In this document: piece after piece, positions 1-13,055 of the stretch
Position numbering within the stretch: position 1 is the first letter of the stretch
How the letters are laid out: each line of letters starts with the position of its first letter
Origin: Ilex aquifolium
Lineage: Eukaryota; Streptophyta; Magnoliopsida; Aquifoliales; Aquifoliaceae
Direction: 5' to 3'
Assembly: GCA_951799425.1 (NCBI GenBank)
Contig: OX637394.1
Location: forward strand, 9,125,501 to 9,189,500
DNA length: 64,000 nucleotides
Position numbers and translations under genes: made by a program
Notes under the pieces: model-generated
Told to the model about the DNA's origin: nothing
Databases searched by the model: none
The model's input: only the letters and a program-made list of their open reading frames with translations

Positions 1-891
1 CCGGCAAAAAAAAAAAAAAACAACCCCCAATGAACACCTCTCTACACTCATGAAAAGCTAAACCGAACTCTCCCCATAAACCCTAGAATACAGATCAATT
101 CGACATTCCATGGCGAAATCGATCTCAACGCAGTTTTTGGCCGAGCGTAGGGAATTCTGTGCTGTACACTCTCGCCGATGCAGCCCATCGCCGTTGATTC
201 GGCATCCGGTGGTGCTGCCTCGGGCTCTACCGATACCGCGGTACTGTATGTACAAATTATACATTGTTATATGATTATGATTGCCATTGCTGTCGTTCGT
301 ACATAATCACATAACTGTGATAGTATTAAGTGCATGAATGGAAATTAGTTTGGTACTGCTTAATTAATTACTCTTGGTAAAGCTCTAGTTGCTTATTTTT
401 TTCGGTTTTGTGCCTTTTACTTTCATTTTAAACTAAAAAGATGAAAAAAGGCAACAGCTATTTCGTTCTGTGTTAAGTTTATTTTTGAAAATCATTACCA
501 AATGATGGCTTAGGTTGGACAGGCTTGACTTTTGCAACTTTAATGCAGTGTAATTGTAGTCAAATAAGTAATGTGGCCCATGGATAAGTCAATGTGTTGC
601 GCCATTGCCTGAGGTATTTTTAATGTTTCTTGAGAATTTATCTTCTTACCGGATCTTGTGGCATGTCCGCACATGATTTGTAAATGTACTAGTTATTCTC
701 CGTGCCTGAATACACGGAGTAATAAAAAAAATAGTCAACATATTTGTATTCATACCAAAAATCAAATCACAAACATAGAGGAGAGACAAAAAAATTTAAG
801 CACCGATTGTAATGAGGGTGAGCGGTGGTAGTAGTGGTGGGCGATAGTGGTGATGATGGGAGACGGTGATGGTTGTGGTGGGTAAGACGAC

Positions 892-1094
892 TGTAAAAAA
901 ACAGTATATTGAGTATATATTTTCCTTTTCTACAAGAGGAATATATAGAAGAATACAAGTGTGGAGGACAAGTAATACATTACCTTAAATAGGAGATTAC
1001 CCTAAAACTATGGGATTACAATTACAATCAATTATCCTAATATTTAGCCTGACTAATAGCTATTCTAAAATAGGATATACAACTCATGCTGACA
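892..1094 (-). repeat. 3' LTR of the Copia element
   Basis: 203-bp direct repeat starting TGTAAAAAAACAG and ending CTGACA (plus-strand reading). It differs from the partner LTR at one base (G versus A in CTACAAGA[G/A]GAAT). The near identity indicates a recent insertion. Confidence 0.95.
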
Positions 1095-1101
1095 CTCCCC
1101 C

Positions 1102-4100
1102 TCAAGTTGGAGCATAGATATCTATCATGCCCAACTTGCTAATTGCATCATGGAACACCTTTCCTGAAACTGCCTTCGTGAGTACGTCAGCCAACTGATC
1201 TTCAGACCGAACAAACGGAAATTGTATAACTTTTCGATCAAGATTCTCCTTAATAAAATGACGGTCAACTTCAACATGTTTTGTACGATCATGTTGAACC
1301 GGATTATGTGCAATTTCAATGGCTGCCTTATTATCACAATATAGACTCATAGGTTTCTCATAATCAATCCCCAAATCTTGTAATACTTTTTTAACCCATA
1401 GCAATTCACACACACCATGAGCCATACCTCGGTATTCAGCTTCCGCACTTGATCTAGCAACCACCTTCTGTTTCTTGCTTCTCCAAGTGACAAGATTATC
1501 TTCTACAAAAGTAAAGTAACCCGATGTGGATCTCCTATTAGTCTGATTCCCTGCCCAATCAGAATCTGTATATCCTTCAATTTCATGGACCCCATTCTTA
1601 GAGAATAGCAATCCTCTTCCTGGTGCATTCTTCAAATACTTCAAGATTCGATACATTGCATTCATATGTTCTTCACTCGGCGCATGCATGAATTGGCTCA
1701 CCACACTTACTGCATAGGCTATGTCTGGCCTTGTATGTGACAGATAGATTAGTTTCCCAACTAACCGTTGATAACGCCCCTTGTCAGTTGGGACCTGATC
1801 CACAGACTCTCCAAGCTTGTGATTCATCTCTATAGGCGTCTCTATAGGTTTGCAGGCTAACATTCCAGTCTCAGTTAAAAAATCTAGCACATATTTTCGT
1901 TGTGATAGGGATATTCCAGGCTTCGACCTTGAGACCTCGATTCCTAAGAAGTACTTAAGTTGACCGAGATCTTTCACTTCAAATTTTGATGCCAAATACT
2001 CTTGTAATGCTTTTCTCTCACCTGGATCATCTCCTGTCAAGACCATATCATCCACATATACAATCAATGTCGTTACCTTCCCCTATTTGTGTTTTATAAA
2101 CAAAGTGTGATCCGAATTACTTTGCTTATAGCCGAATTCCTTCATTGTGGAGGAGAACCTTCCGAACCAAGCCCGGGGTGACTGCTTCAGACCATACAAT
2201 GCCTTCTTCAATTTACATACTTCAGTTCTGCATGAAGATTTGCGTTTAGCTCCAGGTGGTAACTCCATGTAGACTTCTTCCCCTAAATCTCCATTAAGGA
2301 AAGCGTTCTTGACGTCGAATTGTTGCAAAGGCCAATCTCGATTTACTGTTATGGATATAAGAATGCGGATGGTATTAATTTTTACAACCGGAGCAAAAGT
2401 CTCTTGGTAATCCACTCCATACTTCTGTGTATACCCCTTTGCAACTAACCTCGCTTTGTACCTATCGATACTGCCATCAGCTTTGAGTTTCACTGTGAAC
2501 ACCCATCTACACCCAACCGCCTTCTTCCCTTTGGGTAATGGACAAAGTTCCCAAGTGTTATTCCTCTGAAGAGCCTCCATTTCTTCATTCATTGCCCTAG
2601 TCCACTTTGGATCTGCCAATGCATCCTGTACATTACTAGGAATAGACACAGTGGACAATTGATTAACAGAAAATGCATACGATTCTGACAACCTATGGAG
2701 GGAAACGTAATTACTAATTGGGTACTTAGTCTTGGCTTTGGGATCAGGTTCATATTGTTTTTTCGGGACTCCCCTATGTGACCTCTGTGGATATTTATTG
2801 GTTACATCTTCTGCAAGGACAGGAAATTCATTAGGTTCATCAAGAATGGGATTCAGATTTACCTGCGGAAGAACATTCTGGGTTGATCCTTCGTTTAATG
2901 GTGTAGACGTGGGCAACTCTGGAAACGAAGGGGGGTCATTACTGGAAATTCTCTGATCTGTGCACACTTCTGGGTCAGCGCCACGACCTGGGATATTGGG
3001 CGCCACGGAGCTCGGTCCTGTTTCCTCAAGATAGCCTTCAAAACATCCCCCATTTTCCTCCAATTCGAATAATTCCTTTCCCCCATCTTTATCCTCTTCA
3101 CTGTGACTCTCCCCCTGAAGAGAAGACCCAGAAACTCCCCCTAAATAGTATGGTTCCAATTCACGAAACGAAGTATCCAAGGTCACATGTAACTTTCGGG
3201 TTTGAGGATCGTAACACCGATATCCCTTCTGAAACTCCGAGTAACCTACAAAGACACACCGTTTGGCACATGGATCAAGTTTACTCCGCAGGACTTTAGG
3301 TACGTGAACATATACTGTACATCCAAACACTCGTGGTTCAAGATTCGGGAGATGAGGAACGGAAAGCAAGGACTGCATCTTTTGTTAGGGAGTTTGGAAC
3401 TCTATCACACTAGATGGTGTTCGGTTGATTAAATAGGCAGCCGATTTTACTGCCTCACCCCAATAGAACTTCGGCATATTCATGCCAAAGAGAGAGGCCC
3501 GAACTATTTCCAAAATCTGTCTATTCTTTCGCTCTGCCAGTCCATTTTGCTGGGGAGTATAGGTGCAGGAGGTTTGATGTCGAATTCCATGGTGGCCCAA
3601 AAAAATGCCTAAAAACTGATCCACAAACTCTTTACCATTGTCAAATTGTAGTGTACGAATCTGCCTTTGGTATTGAGTTGTCACCATTTTATGAAATTCC
3701 TGAAAAGCTATACCTACATCACTCTTATTTCGAAGAAGAGATATCCAGGTCATTCGAGTACATTCATCAATAAACGTAACAAAATAACGAGCATTAGAAA
3801 GTGAAGGAATTTTTTCAGGACCCCAAACATCCGAGTGAATAACCGCGAAAGGTTCTGAACTTTTATTCAAACTTGGTAAATAAGAAATACGATGGTTCTT
3901 GGCCAATTCACAAATTTCACAATGAAAATCTAAATTACTGAAACCCGAAAACAAATGTGGTTGTAACTTCTTAAGATAACCAAAAGAGAGATGCCCTAGG
4001 CTTCGGTGCCATAACCATACGATTGCTCGAGCTTTATCTTCACTGCTTGTTTGATTCTCTTGACTGAACTTTGACCCCCCTTTTTCTGTCAACTCTAAAT

Positions 4101-5423
4101 AATAAAGTTTGCTTCGTCTAACACCATAACCAAGAATCTTCCGGGTTAGAATGTCCTGAAAAACACAAAAGGAAGGCCAAAAAGTTACAGTGCATGCAAG
4201 GGTAGAGGTAATTTGGCTAACAGAAAGAAGGTTATATTCAAGGGATGGAACAAGAAGAACAGTATCTAGGGTGAGAGAATCGGACAAAGTGATAGACCCC
4301 TCCCTAGTAATAGGAGAGGTACTACCATTAGCTGTGGAAATAACTGACTGAGAAGGAGGTTTAAGCGATTTTAACTGACCAGAGTCCCTAGTCATATGAT
4401 CGGATGCACCTGTATCAATAATCCAAGTACTATTCTTAGAAGTCACAGAGAGTACAAAAGCTTTACCAAGTATACCTGGGTGAACAACATTTGCCGTAGG
4501 TTGCACCTGTTCCTCTTCCGTAGAAGTCACCATGGCTTTTCCTCCAATATTCTTCCAAGGTTTCTTTGTAAAATCCCACCAATCAGGATAGCCAATAATC
4601 TCATAGCATCGTTGTTTCGAATGGCCCGATTCACCACAATGAGTACATACTAGCCCTCCAGATTTTCCAGTAGCTGGATTACTCCGATTTTTCGAAGGAC
4701 CTGATGGTGGTCCTTGACGAGTTCGATTGGCTATCATCGCCGAGCTCTCAGAGATTTGATGAGATCCTCCCATCGTCTGCTTCTGCTGATGCTCTCTCCG
4801 AACATATGCATACGCACTCTCGAGGTCAAGCTTTGGATCCTTTCGCAATATTTCTCCACGAACCTGTTCAAAAACAGAGTCAAGTCCGCTTAGAAAAATA
4901 TGAACTCGAAGCCTCGCCATGGCTGAGTGCAATTGAACCACTCCTTCAACTGTTCCTACTTGTGACGTAGTCCTGTGATCAATCTCCTGAACGTTGGCAG
5001 AGGGCGGCCATTCTGCTTGGTAGAAAAGGACTTCTGATTCAATTCAAAAATACACGTTTCATCCGATCCGTCATAGAAGGTTCTAGACACCGCCTCCCAT
5101 ATCTCTTTAGCCGTGGGAAGACGAATAAATCGTTGCATCAACGATGGGCTCATCGAGTCAATGAGCCAACTCTTGACTCGATGATTTTCGGTTATCCATG
5201 CCTCCAACTTCGGATCTCCAGATGCGGGTTTTGTCGCTTCTCCGGTGAGATACGCAGCCTTGTTACGAGCGCCAATCCGCATCTCCATGAGTTGGGACCA
5301 TAAGGAGTAATTAGTCTCATCCAGTATAATTCCGGTTGGAAGTGCAGAATTGTCTTGATGGACTATGATCTGCGGTGTCGAAGTTGAGGTTAGTACGGTG
5401 GTTGTGTCTGAAGTAATTGCCAT
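1102..5423 (-). pseudogene. Copia Gag-Pol polyprotein, interrupted
   Basis: Polyprotein of the Copia element, starting with ATG at 5423. Visible in order: UBN2-type Gag (5423 to about 5000); zinc knuckle CTHCGESGHSKQRC; protease motif DTGASDHM; GAG-pre-integrase HRSLGHLS and CEICELAK; integrase core HSDVWGP, FDNGKEF and PQQNGLAERKN; RVT_2 reverse transcriptase with YVDDM; RNase H ending in an HIKENL-like helix (HFIKENL). Three lesions: a frameshift with apparent loss of a few Gag codons near 4990-5000; an in-frame TAA at 3385-3387; an in-frame TAG at 2083-2085. The reading frame is otherwise continuous from 4941 to 1102. The stop at 1102-1104 overlaps the polypurine tract. The element probably cannot make its own polyprotein now. 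Confidence 0.95.
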
Positions 5424-5513
5424 TTAGACTAACAACAGGAATAAAATTCAAAATACAATATTCAGAATACGAAATACGAAGAAAAAAAAATTCTTAGAAC
5501 TGCTCTGATACCA

Positions 5514-5716
5514 TGTAAAAAAACAGTATATTGAGTATATATTTTCCTTTTCTACAAGAAGAATATATAGAAGAATACAAGTGTGGAGGACAAGTAATAC
5601 ATTACCTTAAATAGGAGATTACCCTAAAACTATGGGATTACAATTACAATCAATTATCCTAATATTTAGCCTGACTAATAGCTATTCTAAAATAGGATAT
5701 ACAACTCATGCTGACA
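5514..5716 (-). repeat. 5' LTR of the Copia element
   Basis: Second 203-bp LTR, at the 5' end of the element in its minus-strand orientation. The initiator-Met primer site abuts it at 5513 and below. It should carry the element's promoter. Confidence 0.95.
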
Positions 5717-6633
5717 GCGACGATCGTGGTGGTAGTAGCCGCTGTGGGTGGCAATGGTGATGGTGGGTTTTGAGTGACGATGATGATAGTGGCAGCCGTG
5801 GGTGGCAACGGTGGTGGGTGTGGGTGTGGGTGGTGGTGGATGACGGTGATGGTGGTTGGCATTGGTGGTGGTGGGATGACGACGGTGATGGTGAGCAGTG
5901 ATGGTGGTGGTGGGCGACGATGGGTGCTTCTAGGCGACAGTGTGATGGGTGGTGGCGAATGGCGGCGGTGGTAAACGTGGTGGGGGTAGGTGACAGTGGG
6001 TGGCTACAGTGGTGAGCGATGACAGGTGGTGGTGGTAGGTGTGGTGGGGTAGGTGACAGTGGGTGGTAGCAATGATGGGCGATGATGGGTGGTGGTGGGT
6101 GCTGACGGTGGGCGGCGGTGGTAGTGGGATGATGATGGTAATGATAATAAATATAAGAATAAGATGACGATGATGATGGGTGGTGGCCATGAACGACGAT
6201 GGTAGCAATCAGTGGTGGGTGGCGATGGTGATGGTAGTTGTGAAGGTCATAGGGGTGGTGGTGGAGCGGTGGGGGTGGTATGGGTGATGGTGGGACAGTA
6301 GCGGTGGTGGTAAGGTGTGACAGCGATGGTGATGATGGTAGGGCGTAACAGCGGTGGTGGTGGGACGGTGGAAGTGGTGGTGGTGATGGGACGGTGGTGG
6401 TAGTGTTAGTGATGATGGTGGGTTGGTGGTGGTAATGGTGGGCGGTGGTTATGGTGGTGGTGGGACAATGGAAGTGGTGATGGTGGTGATAAGGTGGTGA
6501 CAGCTGCGACAATGGTGGTGGTGGGGTGGTGGGTATGGTAGGGTGGCGATAGTGATGGTGGTGGCGGTGGTGGTGATGGTGGGGTGGTGGCAGTGGGGGT
6601 GGTAGTGGTAGAGGTAGTGGTGGGGTGGTTTCA
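5717..6633. repeat. GTG-triplet-rich low-complexity block (Helitron A)
   Basis: About 0.9 kb of degenerate GGT/GTG/GAT triplets; the part beyond the Copia insertion continues at about 815-891. Minus-strand translation gives long His/Pro/Ser/Thr-rich open frames (up to 310 codons). These come from triplet composition and show no domain, so I do not call a gene. Confidence 0.85.
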
Positions 6634-9600
6634 AACACTAATTTTTTTTTTAAAGTACTTATGAGAAATAATTCCTAGAATTACTTTTAAAAAATCACTT
6701 CAAACGCACCCTTAGGGGCCTATTTTTCCTATTAAATTGTGGTGTTAATATTAGCTGTTAGATTAACTTTAAAGTAAAATTTAAAGCGATCTCAACTGCG
6801 AATAACAAAAGCCATTTTGTTTATTTTTTAGATTTGAATTGTATTGTACTTTATAATATAGATTGTTCAATTCTAGAAAGATTAATGCAAGGGATAGACA
6901 TATGCATTTACCATATACCTGATATATCAGTTACTGAAGGATGGACTCTCTGCTGAGCATGTGCCTTATGCATATGGATTTGTAATTATATTGCTCACTG
7001 TTCTTGTTAAAATTGCCACGTTACCTTTGACACAGCAACAGATAAGTATTGTTGGATCTGTGATTTGAGCAGAAAACATGTCCAGTTTTCAATTTTCACT
7101 CTCTAGTTTAGAAATACCTATTTTCTACAGCCACTTTACTACTTATGCACAAGCTTAGTGGACTTTTTGAAAGATAATTTTTTTTTGGACATGTGCATGT
7201 GCATATAGACACCCTATTCCGTTGCACTAATTGAGACGTTATCTGTAAGTTATGTGATGATCTTCACTCTCTATATAGGTTGAATCTACACTGGCCATGC
7301 GAAACCTTGAACCAAAGATCAAAACAATCCAAGAAAGATATCCAGGAAGTCAGGTGAGTTGTACATAGAAAGAGATCCACACAGCAGTTGTATATGGTAT
7401 TGATTCTGTTGTTTTGCTGGCATTCAAACTTGAGGAGAAACTTTCCTGAATTTTTTTTTTCAAAACAAGATCAATGCCTCACATATTTGAAATTTGACTT
7501 GTATTAGTTATTCTAAATCTCCGTTTATTCTCCGCAAATCTATGCCCCTACCCTTGGTTTGGGTTCCTGCTGTTTTGATCTAGTTGCATCTGTATTCTGA
7601 ACTTTATAGGAGAGACACCAAATCAAGAAAAAGAAAAGGGAAAAGGAAAAAGGAAAAATTCTTCTTTTTCTCCACTCTAAAGTTTTCTCTTCATAAAAAA
7701 AACTATTGTGAGATGAGGAGTGAAGAATGAAGGTTTTTTTAAAGTCAAACTTGAGTGTTAGTGTTTATCTGTGGTGTGGCTATAGTAGTATTATAGATCT
7801 TTCTTACTTGTCAAGGAAGTATTGCTTTTTTTTCCTTCTCAACTTTAAAAACAACAACATTAAAATATTAGAACAACAATGCTTGTTCTTTGTTTCTTTC
7901 TTCTTTTTTTCTTTTCTGATAACAAAGATCTCATTGAAAGTGCCTGAAATCTAGGATCCTATCCAGAAGGTTTTGCTGGATCTTGATCTTGCTATTGTCA
8001 ACTATATTGATGCTTGTCCTAAACAAGCCAGCATGTGAAATCCATATAAATTATAGACTGTTTTCTTGCTTTCTTGACATGAAGTTTGGCAGATTTGTTA
8101 TTTTTGTGGTGTTTTGTTTTCTTTTTAGGAAAGAATACAACTTGAGACATCACGTCTAAAAAGGCAAGCAGGGGTTAATCATTTCGCAGGTACATCTTTA
8201 ATATGTCCATTAGTATTGGGTACATGTTTGCTAAACTTGTTTTGGACAACTTATAACTTTTAGCTTCAAGAAATCTGCATTGACATGTTTCCTGCAGCTT
8301 ATTCAGCTGAACTTAAGCTGAGAATCGAGCCATAAAAAGCTTCTTTTAGGAAGCTGCCTAGGGGATGATTTTGAAAAGCTGCACCAAACATGACTTTTGT
8401 TTATTTGTCTGTCCATCATCTATGTGCTATGTACTTCTTTGTTATGTCTTGTGTTTTTTCTCTGCCCTTATTTCCCCAAAGCTGTGGTGTTAATTTGCTG
8501 GAAAGCGAGATAACATTCATATTATTTTCTGTTGATAAAGATGATGTGGTGCTTGTTCTTGAAGTCAAGTGTGCAACTGCCAGACTTGGGCCTTGAGTTT
8601 TAAATGCTTTAATCATTGAGGTAAACTTTGGATTGTTCGGGTTAAATGTGGGAACTGTTGTTCGGGGTTTGAAGTCTTTCTTTTTCTTTTGGGGACTGCC
8701 CAGGAAAGACTTGTATCCTCATCCCATGAACACCCATCTTTTGAATGTTCCATTCTCCATGCTACTAATAATGTCATAAATGAAACACCTTCACGCCATG
8801 TTCTCTCATCCTTTTCATTTTTTTGGGTCCTCTGCTGAATCTTCATCCGGCATGATATTACTGGGAAGTGTTTTCTTTTGCCTCTGGAGGACTTTTGAAG
8901 CCAAATTATTAAGTAGTATTGACCGAATGGGGCAAAGACGTAATGAATTCATTTTTCACTTGGATACAGGGCTGCTATAACTGATGGAAAAATTCCAATG
9001 TGTTGGTGAGGAAAGGTGATTGTTGACCCAATATTTGATTTGTTGTTCTGAGTTTCTGATTTATTTACGGCTTGAGCTAGTGTGGTTGTTGTTGTTGTTG
9101 TTCACCACCATTTGGTGAAATTTATCTCGTCTGTGGTGTTTCAATGCAATAATTTCTTATTCCCATGCCCTGTTGCGTCAATTTATTTTCGTTCAAATGC
9201 CCCCAACCCCAACCCCAACCCCTTGTCCCTACATGTGCTTGAACACTCTCCCTGTGTTCAAGGCTATGTATTCCCTTTTCCTACTCTCATATATGTTGTT
9301 GCATTTGCTTCATGCTCACATTTGCTTTTTGTGTGAATGTGTTTTTTCTTCCATGAATTAGCATGATGTTTCCCTAATTTGGCTACAATACCAGTCTGGA
9401 TAGGTTTATATCAAGCTCTTTCAAATGTGGCAAATGAGGTAACGAGATGGTAGTTTATTGCCTTTTGAATATTTTGACGAGGATCTATGCAGAATAGAAT
9501 AATAATTGTTGTTTTTTGCAAAATTTTACTCAAATGGACTTCTGAAGGAAGGTTTCTTTTGGATTCCCTCTTTGGGAGACCCAACTACAATTGCTGCTCG

Positions 9601-12439
9601 ACAAAACGGATCTGGAATTTTTTGGCTCATTCCATTTGTGGTAAAGTCTGCAGACTCATGAAGTTTACTACGCTATCTGCTGCTTCATTGATTAACATTT
9701 CATTCCTCTTGTATAATATCTCAGTCTCACACTGCCCCTTTTTTTTCAGTTCATAAATGGTTCCTGAAGGGATATGTAAATTAACTTTCAAATAAAATCT
9801 CATTCCTATGCTTTAGCCTTTGAATTAATACCACCCTTAAGACAAGTTCCTTAAAGCTAGCAATTTACAATTTTTTTCCATTCTCTTTTAATTTTTTGGA
9901 AGTTTGTGTGTTTTATTTTACTCCCCCTGAAAAGCACTAAGATTTTATTTATTCTCTTTTATTTGTGATGGCCTGCTTTCTATATTTTTCTGAGTAAGAT
10001 GATCTTTTTCTGAAAAACAAAATGGTTGAATGTGACCAATAGCTAAAACTTGGCAGCTATTTGGAAGGCCTTATTATTTGTTCAGATGTAGCTTCATATG
10101 CCTATCTAGTGCATACCAAGGTTAAGTCAGCATGTCCAACAGTCCCAGTGAAATGGATGATTTGTGTCTCATTTTTACCTTTTCGTATGGGTAAAGTTGC
10201 TTTAGACGCAAAGTGTCTACTGATAAATCACTGAGTGGCCATGTTATTCCATGAGCTTAATGCATATAATTTGATTCTTATTGCATGCGATCTATCTTGC
10301 AAGACGGTCATCCACAATTGGGTTGGCATGACACTGCAGTGTACCTTGTTTTACCAGTCCTTGTTATTTCTTAGTATGTTTATATGGAGATTATGAAGCC
10401 TCCCCAAGTAAGGACCAAGTTTTTTAATTTTCTTCTCCTTTGATTTCTTTCCAAATTTGTGCTCTGAACTGTCTTGTTGGCAGACCGATGATCTGAGTCG
10501 AAAGAACGCTCTTCTTGTCTTTAAGTTTCTTCCTTTCATGATTGGCTACTTTCCCTTGTCTGTCCCATCGGGGTTGTCAATTTACTGGTTAGTTTTCAAG
10601 TACAAATATAATATATTATTGTTGTATTCAACATCAGTGTCTCAAGTTTCTCTTCTGTATAGTTTGTCTCTTGCAAAACTTTCCTGATTGCAATTGAACA
10701 TGATAATTTTTGAGAAGATCATATCTGTCCCATGTGTTTCAAAATTGATTGTTATATTGAACTTTCAGAGATACTGACATTAGCTTCATATTGAGAATTA
10801 TATTTTCCATTTTGAAAATGCATTAACTTTTTCTACAAACATCAACTAACATATAATGACATAGCAAATTGGCTGGTCATGTTGTCACTAGAACATATGC
10901 TTAAAAGTTGGTGCACTGCACCAAATATTTATCAATGAAAGCTTCTTCAACAGACATTTTTGTGGCATTAAAGCTAACCATAATCTCTTGATGGGAAATG
11001 TAGTTGATGTTTCCAAAAGGACAAAATTTGAGGAAGACATTAATTTGTGAAGTGCATCATGGGAAAACTAGGTTCACGAACAATGTGCTGAGCACAGCGT
11101 AGCAAGTATAGTTACACAAATTGGGTGCTGCAAAGCCTATTGTGAGTGAGGATGCAAGTGGCATCATCAGTGCAGGTTGTCAAAATGATCAGCTTCTCAG
11201 ACAAAATGAACTGGCGACAGGTTAGTATTATAGATGGGAGTCTCTGTACTTGATTGATCATCTCCTTCAAAAGTTGCCTTAGTGATGAGGATCATATTGT
11301 GAACAGGTTTAGACAGTTAAGAGGAGAAGAGAATAAGAAAAAATTGAGTAAGACGCTGCCTGCAGAACAGGTTCAGACTATGTCATCTGCATCTGATTCT
11401 GAAGAAGGTTCAGATGAAGAGACTCAGTCAAAGATAAATTTCAACTTGTGTCTTCTTAAAAGACGACAGAGTGATTTGCACGGGTTTTGTCTTGCTAAGC
11501 TGACTAACTGTTAGAGTCCTAGTTCTCATGTAATGCCAAATCAGGGACTGTCCTCATTTTCCTGAGGCACGAAACATACAAATATGATAGTGGGGCACAT
11601 CATAATTGAAAGCTTGACCTTATTGCAGCATTTTTTTTTTTTTGTTGTACAGAGATTTGCACTTTGTTCAGTTGCATGTTTCGATTCATTGGGCTGCGTT
11701 AAGGAAAATTTATCATAATGGGATTTGGAGTTGAAGATTTGAACTTTACATCCATATTGACTATCTGGATTCTAGAAGCTTGACCATCCTTGTACAATCC
11801 ACACATGCATCATTTGAAGTCTTTCAGCTGAATCATAGCAACCCCAAGAGACTACTGCTCTTTGAAAGCGTCAGAATTGAGTGAGCACAATGATCATGAC
11901 CTGGATATGACTTTGTGGGGGCATTGGTCATAAAATGGGTCCACTACATTAGGCTAACATGGTTGTCATTTCATTTGATTATTTTCATGAGACATGTCCT
12001 TATTGCCACTTATCATTGACATCACTAGAGGCTGAATGATCTCATCAGGATAGATGGACTTTGCATTGGATAAAGTTCTACATTGTTCCTCTTTGCCATC
12101 TACATATTTGAAAATTGATCTTTTTCAATTTTTGGTTTTACTATCAATCTGCATCTGTTTGTAGCAATGTATGAATCATTGACATCATGACATGCCATTG
12201 CAATATCAATTGTTTGTGTTTGTAAAATTCATGAATCACTGACCTATTATTGCAATATCAATGTTTCGCCTGTATAGTAATATGGTTCTAAAGTTCTCTA
12301 TTGCTTGGACTATTAACGCATTTTCATTAAGCTCTCTACTTCTATATGTTTCTGGTCTAGATCATTCACCATTATATTCGATACTTTGAATCATGTTAGT
12401 TCAATATCTTTTAAAACATGAAAATTGAAATTATAACCT

Positions 12440-12477
12440 AAAATTGTTCACGTGCAACGCGCGTGTGCAACAATTAA
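12440..12477 (+). mobile_element. Degenerate Helitron 3' end remnant
   Basis: TTGTTCACGTGCAACGCG followed by a complementary TGTGCAACAA closely resembles the 3' hairpin of Helitron C at 33712-33748, but the terminal CTAG is lost. It lies in the last intron of the ALB3 pseudogene. No matching 5' end was found. Confidence 0.4.
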
Positions 12478-13055
12478 TATGAAGAAAAGGTTCTGCTTAT
12501 GACAAATAAGTATGTAATCAATGTATGACATATGATACATCCGTGGTATTCTTGGAACATGGCAGAAAGATATATGCATATTTTGCATCAAATGAACACA
12601 GTGCCAATCTCTTCAGTGCACCAAAATTACTATGGTATTCATAGAAGGACTGATTTTTATTGAAAGCAAAGAGTACTGATTGTAACTTTTATTACGGACA
12701 ACACACTCAACTTTGGGTGTGTGAAGATAGGCCTTCTAAAACTTAAAAGTGTAGGTTAAGGTTTTGTATGAGCTCATTGTCTTGATCCTATTGTTTAAAA
12801 CAGGTACCAACCATTTTTTAGGTCCTACTTTTAAGTAACTTATCATAGTTTTTTGGATATTCAATTAAAAAATTATAGGAAATTCTTTCGCAATTGTTTT
12901 CTTTTTCTATGTCTGGAGTTCAGGAATTGATTCAGGGTTTCTAGCAGGATAAGGAGGTTCTGGAGGAGGCATATGCTTCAAGCAGTAGTAAATCGGTTCC
13001 AGATTATTCTGGCCCAAGGAGGTCTATGCAGTCAAAGCGGAAGCGTGCGGTATGA

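Larger units (their letters stand above)
892..5716 (-). mobile_element. Ty1/copia LTR retrotransposon, recent but coding-defective
   Basis: A 4,825-bp element with two 203-bp LTRs (892-1094 and 5514-5716), each TG...CA and differing at one base. The flanking 5-mers are ACGAC (887-891) and GCGAC (5717-5721), a 5-bp target duplication with one mismatch. On the minus strand the 5' LTR is followed directly by TGGTATCAGAGC, the plant initiator tRNA-Met primer site, and the 3' LTR is preceded by the purine tract GAGGGGGAG. The domain order Gag-PR-INT-RT-RNaseH defines Ty1/copia. It is inserted in the GTG block of Helitron A. Confidence 0.97.
689..6862 (-). mobile_element. Non-autonomous Helitron A, split by a Copia element
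   Basis: Read on the minus strand. The 5' end is TCTATATTATAAAG, with TC at 6862-6861 after a flanking A. The 3' end is a hairpin, CTCCGTG / CACGGAG, then AATAACTAG ending at 689 before a T. This is the Helitron signature (A|TC...CTRR|T, no target duplication). Without the Copia insertion (892-5716) it is about 1.35 kb. No Rep/helicase is present. The interior is mostly a GTG-triplet tract. It matches Helitron B (31795-32999) at both ends and in the flanks of the tract, including the segment around 6634-6850. It lies in an ALB3 pseudogene intron. Confidence 0.85.
91..13055 (+). pseudogene. ALB3: ALBINO3-like thylakoid insertase pseudogene
   Basis: Decayed, intron-containing copy of ALB3, the YidC/Oxa1/Alb3 insertase that places LHC proteins in thylakoid membranes. 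Recognisable exons: about 100-243; 6931-7041; 7279-7353 (LAMRNLEPKIKTIQ); 8129-8189 (ETSRLKRQAGVNHFAG); about 9362-9438 (IPVWIGLYQALSNVANE); about 9540-9640 (EGFFWIPSLGDPTTIAARQ); 10304-10407; 10484-10587 (LSVPSGLSIYW); 11072-11220; about 11300-11435; 12948-13055, ending in the Lys/Arg-rich tail and TGA. Lesions seen: in-frame TAG at 148-150; frame changes near 151-157 and 186; exon 2 donor AT instead of GT at 7042; TAG at 10372-10374 where the family has Gln; TAG at 11100-11102 and 11109-11111 where the family has Gln and Trp. The GGWFGF-type segment between exon 1 and 6931 is missing. Introns are retained, so this is a duplicated copy, not a retrocopy. Most of the transit-peptide region is not recognisable. 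Confidence 0.9.

Noticed and set aside
58..264. 68-codon minus-strand frame at the window start
   Set aside because: Antisense shadow of the ALB3 exon 1 remnant.
5706..6638. 310-codon minus-strand open frame rich in His, Pro, Ser and Thr
   Set aside because: It follows directly from a GTG-triplet tract inside a Helitron; overlapping frames on the same strand are also open and no domain is present.
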